Shown: positions 62,101-64,000 of the stretch, in pieces
Layout: each line of letters begins with the position of its first letter
Numbering within the stretch: the stretch's first letter is position 1
Origin: Azospirillum picis
GTDB taxonomy: Bacteria; Pseudomonadota; Alphaproteobacteria; Azospirillales; Azospirillaceae
Direction of reading: 5' to 3'
Assembly: GCF_017876115.1 (NCBI RefSeq)
Contig: NZ_JAGINO010000013.1
Coordinates: 62,001-126,000, forward strand
DNA: 64,000 nt
The notes under the pieces: generated by a model
The model's input: only the letters and a program-made list of their open reading frames with translations
Database searches by the model: none
Told to the model about the DNA's origin: nothing
Position numbers and translations under genes: made by a program

Positions 62101-64000
62101 TTACCGCCATGTCGAGGTTCAGCGCGATGCGGCCGTCCTCGTTCCCCGCCGCCGCCGCGCTCTGCGTCAGCGCAGGCGTGTCCGCCACACCCGCCACCGT
62201 GACAAGGAGCTTGACCGGATCGGACACCGCCTCGGCCACCGCCACCGCGCTGCCCTTTTCTTGGGTGGTGGTGGTGATGGTGAGGGTGAAGTCGGTGTCG
62301 CTGTTGGGCGGCGGCTTGATCGTCAGGTCGGCAAGATCGCCCGGCTCCAGCGTCCAGACGCCATGCCCCTGGTTTTGGCCGTGGCTCAGCGTGGCGCCCT
62401 CCGGCACATCGCTGATGGTGATGCGGACGATCTCCTCCGACCCATCGCGGTCGCTCACCGACGGATGGATGGCAAGGCGGATCGCCGTGTCCTCCAAACC
62501 GCCATCCGTGCTGGCGGTGACCTTCGGCTGATCGGCCACCGCATCGACATGCAGGGTGAAGGTCAGCGTCTTGTCGGCGGTGGTGGTGACGTGGCTGTCG
62601 GGATCGGTCTGGCTGGCGGTCAGCGTCGCGGTGATGCTGGCGCCGGCGTTATGGTTGGCGGTGTTCCAGTCGCTCCAGTCCTCGGGCGGCTGGATATAGA
62701 GCCCGTTGCCGTCCTGCTTGAGCGTGGCGATCTCGTCGCTGCTGAAGCTCCAGCTCTTGGTCGTGGCGTCATAGTGGCCGATGGCGCTGTGGACGGGATC
62801 GCCGCTGGCCGAGCTGTAGAAGGTCGCCCCCTCCGGCACCCCGGTCAGCACCAGTCCCAGCGTCTCGTTGCTCCCCTTCACCGCCATGTCGAGGTTCAGC
62901 GCGATGCGGCTGTCCTCGTTCCCCGCCGCCGCCGCGCTCTGCGTCAGCGCAGGCGTGTCCGCCACACCCGCCACCGTGACGCGGATGTCCTTGATGTCCG
63001 ACAGGGCATGTTGCTGGGCGATGGCGCCGTCGCCGCCGGTCTCGGTGGTCTGCGCCTGCAGGTGGATGGTGAAGTCGCGGTCGCTGTTGGCCGGCGGCTT
63101 GATCGCCAGGCTGCCGAGGTCACCGGCGGCGACCGTCCAGCTGCCGTTGGCGTTCTGGGTGCCATGGTTCAGCACCGCCCCGTCGGGCAGGCCGGTCACG
63201 AGCACCGCCAGCGTCTCCGACCCGTCCGTGTCGAGGGTGGCGGAGCGGACGTCGAGCGGGATCCAGCCGTCCTCCGACCCGGAGGCTGCCGACACGTCAA
63301 GCGTCGGGGTGTCGGCCACGGCATCGACACGGACATCGATGGTCCGGGTGGTGGTGGCCGCGGGCACGGCGGCGGCGCCGTCGCGGCTGGTTTCCTGGGA
63401 AGAGGCAATGACGGTGAGCTGGAAGTCGCGGGCGTCGTTCGCGGGCGGGGTCAGCTTCAGGTCGTCGAGTTGGGCGCGCAGCACCGACGGATCGTCGGGG
63501 TTGCCGGTCAGGGTCCAGCTACCGTCGGCATTGTGGGTGCCGTGATTGAGCGTGGCGCCCGCGGGCAGCCCCTCGATCCGGATGGCGGAGAGATACTCCG
63601 AGCCGTCGGTGTCGGTCAGCGCCGGACGGATGTCGAGCGCGATCGCGCTGTCCTCGGCGCCGGACGCGGCCGATACGGCAAGGGCCGGCGCATCGGACAC
63701 CGGCGTGACGGTCACCGACAGCGGCGTGGTGATGCTGACCGGGGCGGCCGAGCCGTCCCGGCTGGTGGCGGTGACCTGTACCGTGAAATCGACGTCGCTG
63801 TCGGCCGGCGGGGTGATGGTCAGGTTGGCCAACTGGTCGGGGGTCAGCGTCCAGGTGGTGGTGCCGTCCGCTTCGGTGACCGAGGTGCCGGCGCTGAGGC
63901 TGGCGCCATGGGGGACCCCGGAGATGGTGATGCCGAGCGTCTCCGAGCCGTCGGTGTCGGTCAGCGCCGCGCGGATGTCGAGCGCGATCGCGCTGTCCTC
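50171..64000 (-). CDS. Giant cadherin/VCBS-like repeat surface protein, N-terminus outside window
   Basis: The frame is open to the last base, giving at least 4,609 residues. It is built of two alternating module types of about 110-140 residues. Type A: ED-x-x-I-x-L, DxDGSE, GVPxGAxLNHGxxNxDGSW, PPxxxDxDFTL, then VTVxGVADTP. Type B: NETLGLVLTGVPEGATF, YDATTKSWSFSSDEIATLK, LYIQPPEDWSDWN, TLTASQTDPDSHVTTT. Both resemble bacterial cadherin-like/VCBS/Bap beta-sandwich repeats with Ca-binding acidic loops. A Gly/Asn/Ser linker (LHANNGWGN-like, about 55180-55400) interrupts them. The last 150 residues are Ala/Asp/Ser-rich and end PVTPEVERVPA, with no RTX nonapeptides or recognised anchor. A surface adhesin or biofilm matrix protein is likely. 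Export and anchoring depend on the missing N-terminus. Confidence 0.88.
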   Translation of the reverse strand, partial: EDSAIALDIRAALTDTDGSETLGITISGVPHGASLSAGTSVTEADGTTTWTLTPDQLANLTITPPADSDVDFTVQVTATSRDGSAAPVSITTPLSVTVTPVSDAPALAVSAASGAEDSAIALDIRPALTDTDGSEYLSAIRIEGLPAGATLNHGTHNADGSWTLTGNPDDPSVLRAQLDDLKLTPPANDARDFQLTVIASSQETSRDGAAAVPAATTTRTIDVRVDAVADTPTLDVSAASGSEDGWIPLDVRSATLDTDGSETLAVLVTGLPDGAVLNHGTQNANGSWTVAAGDLGSLAIKPPANSDRDFTIHLQAQTTETGGDGAIAQQHALSDIKDIRVTVAGVADTPALTQSAAAAGNEDSRIALNLDMAVKGSNETLGLVLTGVPEGATFYSSASGDPVHSAIGHYDATTKSWSFSSDEIATLKQDGNGLYIQPPEDWSDWNTANHNAGASITATLTASQTDPDSHVTTTADKTLTFTLHVDAVADQPKVTASTDGGLEDTAIRLAIHPSVSDRDGSEEIVRITISDVPEGATLSHGQNQGHGVWTLEPGDLADLTIKPPPNSDTDFTLTITTTTQEKGSAVAVAEAVSDPVKLLVTVAGVADTPALTQSAAAAGNEDGRIALNLDMAVKGSNETLGLVLTGVPEGATFYSSASGDPVHSAIGHYDATTKSWSFSSDEIATLKQAGNGLYIQPPEDWSDWNTADHNAGASITATLTASQTDPDSHVTTTADKTLTFTLHVDAVADQPKVTASTDGGLEDTAIRLAIHPSVSDRDGSEEIVRITISDVPEGATLSHGQNQGHGVWTLEPGDLADLTIKPPPNSDTDFTLTITTTTQEKGSAVAVAEAVSDPVKLLVTVAGVADTPALTQSAAAAGNEDSRIALNLDMAVKGSNETLGLVLTGVPEGSTFYSSASGDPVHSAIGHYDATTKSWSFSSDEIATLKQAGNGLYIQPPEDWSDWNTADHNAGASITATLTASQTDPDSHVTTTADKTLTFTLHVNAVADQPTVSVLHDRLTITQNDDSGADANWLALDITPHLKDSDGSEVASLTITGVPTDAKLNHGSRNDNGSWTVPDGQWGDLKLLPGAHNAHDFTLTIVANATESGSQVAAGQGTAVSDPVRIAVTVTGIAETPLLVPGAARGNEDTLIDLKLSLSVSDPNERLTKLELTGVPSDSHFFAGSNGHPIGHDNGDGRWSFSAEEVATIRSGGLYLQPPKDWSDYDTAGHDTGMRIGATLTAEATDPDSKVVSTSHTEQTLSVRVDAVADQPKAMVAQDASGHEYDGKTPNWIALSITAPELRDQDGSETLAVTVTGLPAAALLNHGSRNDDGSWTVAAGDLGDLKVQPGAHDARDFTLTFTATATEQGSHVAVATASTSTTLKVTVEGVADTPMLRQTLPAGGDEDTRINLNLTEALGFSASSATTPETLTLTITGVPAGTKFFSAATGDTPVGTETSPGTWTFNDGEIAVVRNGSLYMLPPTDWSDYDTAGHATGMQLQAKLTASETDPDSGIVTHAPSSALDFTVTVNSVADAPSLTFAATAANGTTTVKGAEFDGKTENWIALKTFAAPTDKDGSEYVSSVTITGLPAGARLNAGIQNNDGSWTIAGDPDNPAVLREALANLKVLPGAHDARDFTLTFVATATELGSHVSKSTATTTQAVRVEVEGVADTPVLHQTLPAGGDEDTRINLNLTEALGFTLSSTTTAETLTLTITGVPDKSQFFDAEGNSIGTQSAGTWTFSDAEIAKLNQAGNGLYLKPPPDWSDWSSADHTAGLPLHVTLTATEVDPDSGKATTASTATDITVHVDAVADTPKLGVSNATGSQNDLSGAAGRWIDLKITPTVADADGSEYIASITISKVPAGATLNHGVDLGITDKATGTHSWKIDSADIAGLKLLPPAHDAKDFSITVQATASERGEDAQVSVRDALSEVKTILVTVKATAEAPILGQTGPAKGDEDTRINVHLDTRLSDPGETFTGMTISGQPEGTVFYTTDDPSSPDYGTMVGSYDAASKSWSFSAADLTKIASAGHGLFVQPPRDWSDWNSGNHSAGLALTTKLSAQKVDPDSKAVVTATTTRILAVEVDAVADAPTVTAAAAAGKEGAPIKLSIAPHLTDADGSEVIDHLTITGIPDGATLTDGNGRILTVVDGAATLTPEQLKNLHITPPAHSDADFTLHITATAKETGDPAHIATSSATSKVYDLRVTVEAVADTPKVTVTAASGNEDSWIDLGGKIAITTPDHDGSESLSLRIEGLPTGALLNHGSRNADGSWTLYQADLADLKLLPPKDVNADLTLKVTGVATEASNGDVAVSTPVTLTVTVTGTPEAPLLSQSAHASGYEDSRIDLHLTEALTDRNEALSLTLGGIPPDAQFYVSPTDATPVGQWVANSGEAFGGHYSFTAAEVDKMKAGGLFLLPPKDWSDWSSKGAAGQDWSGWSPGQGGMAVTATLISTDTDVDTGVQTSAGTKITFDVHVKGVADAPNGLGAGNFQVHVKEDGDAASGNVTHGSLVDLGFGALSPKDGDGSEHLSVVISDLPAGCSLQFANGVSIDNLVPIAPGKWSVDQQYLSSLRLVVPENANVDTRGVLTLRADVVVTEVDGDVRIDQRSVEVTIDAVTDQARISGGGTYDEDAVMALHLSVAAGGIGETVDSISLDLGKLPSGSTFLYDGREVAIPAGGLYTVPAGFDLSKFAVKPPQNYSDYTNHGNPISIGVSVVSHDHGAASLTTTKTLTLAVSGVADAPTVSGSFSDLTMNSGLFAALPVADRLNLGDKDSSERLWMAVDGLPDGAILVDGAGHLVGLNEGHGRWLLTPAQWDTATGGGGLNLRVPVGLRDSSGTALTSATITITPLSVERDTGSVGQGSPTHFSISFAENGASHGGGSHANNGWGNGDQTAPGNSGPNNNAENSTGSTGNGNGNQNNGNHGHAGGAGTGELVPIDPTMPSLGYGQLQPNGVIGAKGAEDGTIALSIKIGGHSGQTATLVIDAASLPAGAKLSAGIYDPVHNVWTVGESEIADLSITPPANWNSEQNGSITLLGHVVLTDPATGGTSIAALPMTVLVDAVTDSPTLSGGGQGKEDHPIALNLAVAAGAAGETVESVVISDVPPGAKLIDANGAVLAADPVTGHYTMSVATAAGLKLLPPANWSDYSGSLTLHVEVTARDHLAAPVTIDKTITVGVAGVTDPVTLDTSKASGREDQWITLNDATIRHLTASLDDTDGSQAMSVVITGVPAGAVFNHGANNGLDASGTTYSWKFSAADVGDLKFLAPQDYNGTLTLSVTAYTWERGKGDPVDGGMVATTAPLTIAVAAAADAPQIFVHMARGTEDSPIALDISGMVPSRGNDMIDAWTITLPSSAYTLSAGTLAADGVTWTLTPAQLANLTVSAPHDSAASFTVTVAARSSELDPVSGQRVYSPVVTTSFAVNIDAVADKPTVSAAAASGMEDGWIELKITPAVTDADGSESIGYITIDKVPDGALLNHGVDLGITDPASNTHSWRVSAADIAGLKLLPPPDDAHDMMLSVRATSIERSNGNTATSDAVGLAVTVTAAADTPHLTQSAPAHGDEDSRIALNLSPMLGAANETLSMTLTGIPDGAVLYLSSDPDDPRTVGTFDAVSHTWRLLGSDLAKIQANGLYLKPPPNWSDWSSAGHTTGMTVVATLTSTDHDPDAPQTAPQASTSLSFTVHVDSVADAPKLTASPVTTPEDQPIALNIRASLGDTTGSEYLVGYTITGVPTGASLNHGTRNGDGSWSLKPGDVDGLKITPPLNSDADFTLHIEAVSHNWQNDGTATATADLRVTVNGVADTPALTQGTAAAGNEDTRIALNLDMAVKGSNETLGLVLTGVPEGSTFYSSASGGAIGHYDAMTKSWSFDSGEIATLKQTGNGLYIKPPEDWSDWNTANHNAGASITATLTASQTDPDSHVTTTADKTLTFTLHINAVADQPTVSVLHDRLTITQNDDSGADANWLALDITPHLKDSDGSEVASLTITGVPTDAKLNHGSRNDNGSWTMPDGQWGDLKLLPGAHNAHDFTLTIVANATESGSQVAAGQGTAVSDPVRIAVTVTGIAETPLLVPGAARGNEDTLIDLKLSLSVSDPNERLTKLELTGVPSDSHFFAGSNGHPIGHDDGNGRWSFSAEEVATIRSGGLYLQPPKNWSDYDTAGHDTGMRIGATLTAEATDPDSKVVSTSHTEQTLSLHVDGVADQPDLTLAPVHGTVGTAIALNIGAVLKDTDGSETLTVTIAPLPSGYSLNNGHHNTDGSWTLGAQDLPGLALTAPAGAAGSVALSVTAQATDGHSTAETTGSLTVTLDPANQAPVLSADHSATISAADPKVAEHASVTDPDSSELSRLTISIVSGAESGDRLTLGSLSLVEDPATHRTTVAGTDVEVSWDAAANQLTLHGTASTATYTDILQHVSMTTADGSGMRTLEVKATDAAGGASNPMRVDVQVVGDQITNAPASSARTFAVSSADPTETGDGLAASDHAMAAAMANTGADAGTAEAGAVSSGSSDDAASGAAALDRHYTESMALLGLSDHPSMSGAGDWTGAGSLGGGGVSTMDDSWIGQSSHPADPATTGDPLAADGTTHHDPAILTPVTPEVERVPA
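51408..52600. repeat. Long-range duplicated segment in the giant gene, copy 1
   Basis: About 1.2 kb here is nearly identical to 60219-61423, offset by 8,811 bases. One 12-base indel lies inside (ASGGAIGHYD against ASGDPVHSAIGHYD). Confidence 0.85.
60219..61423. repeat. Long-range duplicated segment in the giant gene, copy 2
   Basis: This is the partner of 51408-52600. It encodes the same succession of modules: NERLTKLELTGVP type, then the TVSVLHDRLTITQNDD junction, then the first type B module of the tandem array. Confidence 0.85.
61001..62975. repeat. 777-bp tandem repeat, about 2.5 copies
   Basis: A type B plus type A pair (259 residues) recurs with an exact period of 777 bases; equivalent points fall at 61314, 62091 and 62868. 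The copies differ by only a few bases, for example one codon giving Ser or Ala in EGS/ATF and SRI or GRI. The third copy diverges after its type B half, near 62980. Confidence 0.9.

Noticed and set aside
61001..62975. CRISPR-like or insertion-sequence repeats
   Set aside because: The repeats are 777 bp, fully coding and in frame, with no short direct repeats and spacers and no transposase or terminal inverted repeats.

Overview
The window is GC-rich (roughly two thirds or more G+C by eye), densely packed bacterial DNA. Gene content and style point to an Azospirillum-like alphaproteobacterium of the Rhodospirillales: a FixL/FixJ/FixK oxygen cascade, an RpoH-type sigma factor with its RpoH box, polyhydroxyalkanoate degradation, RTX proteins with a common C-terminal block, and a Fic/DUF1612-like plasmid-type HTH protein. 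Genus is inferred from protein style; there is no rRNA. A tyrosine recombinase, an orphan BrnA-like antitoxin and a plasmid-type HTH gene beside tRNA genes, rpoH and hflX would suit either a chromosome or a chromid.

Region 1 (1-15.3 kb) is an exopolysaccharide locus: two GT4 glycosyltransferases, a membrane O-acyltransferase, then a minus-strand operon (WecA/MraY-type initiating transferase, GT4, WcaF-like acetyltransferase, GT2, YdcF-like protein, Wzy-like polymerase, small membrane protein), then a plus-strand set (LuxR-type regulator with a degenerate receiver, Wzc/ExoP-type co-polymerase/tyrosine autokinase, outer-membrane beta-barrel protein). A tiny RTX gene remnant sits inside it. Region 2 (15.4-18.2 kb) is a divergent 7TM histidine kinase and OmpR-type regulator. 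Region 3 (18.4-21.9 kb) is a large RTX protein.

Region 4 (22.2-28.8 kb) looks like a complete oxygen-response circuit: a FixL-like kinase with two PAS domains that both keep the haem-ligand signature, FixJ, a receiver-only protein preceded by a near-perfect FixK/Fnr box (FixT-like feedback candidate), FixK, and the fermentative enzyme AdhE. Region 5 (28.9-38.1 kb) is accessory: integrase, PHA depolymerase with a CopG-type regulator and a palindromic operator, NTF2-like proteins, a BrnA-like antitoxin, a DUF1612-like protein behind a double hairpin, and a LysR/oxidoreductase pair.

Region 6 (38.1-41.1 kb) has a Gly-Asp-Asn tRNA cluster, a compact unit encoding a 25-residue peptide with an ideal Shine-Dalgarno, hflX and rpoH. 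Region 7 (41.7-64 kb) is the most unusual part. A single 1,840-residue protein chains OCH1-like, GT2, TPR, GT-D, GT4 and Anp1/Mnn9-like glycosyltransferase domains. It is followed by a second RTX protein that shares its last 448 residues with the first. Convergent to that is a giant repetitive surface protein (at least 4,609 residues, running off the window) built of alternating cadherin/VCBS-like modules, some almost identical at DNA level. Together these suggest a surface glycan and adhesin island; that functional link is inference.
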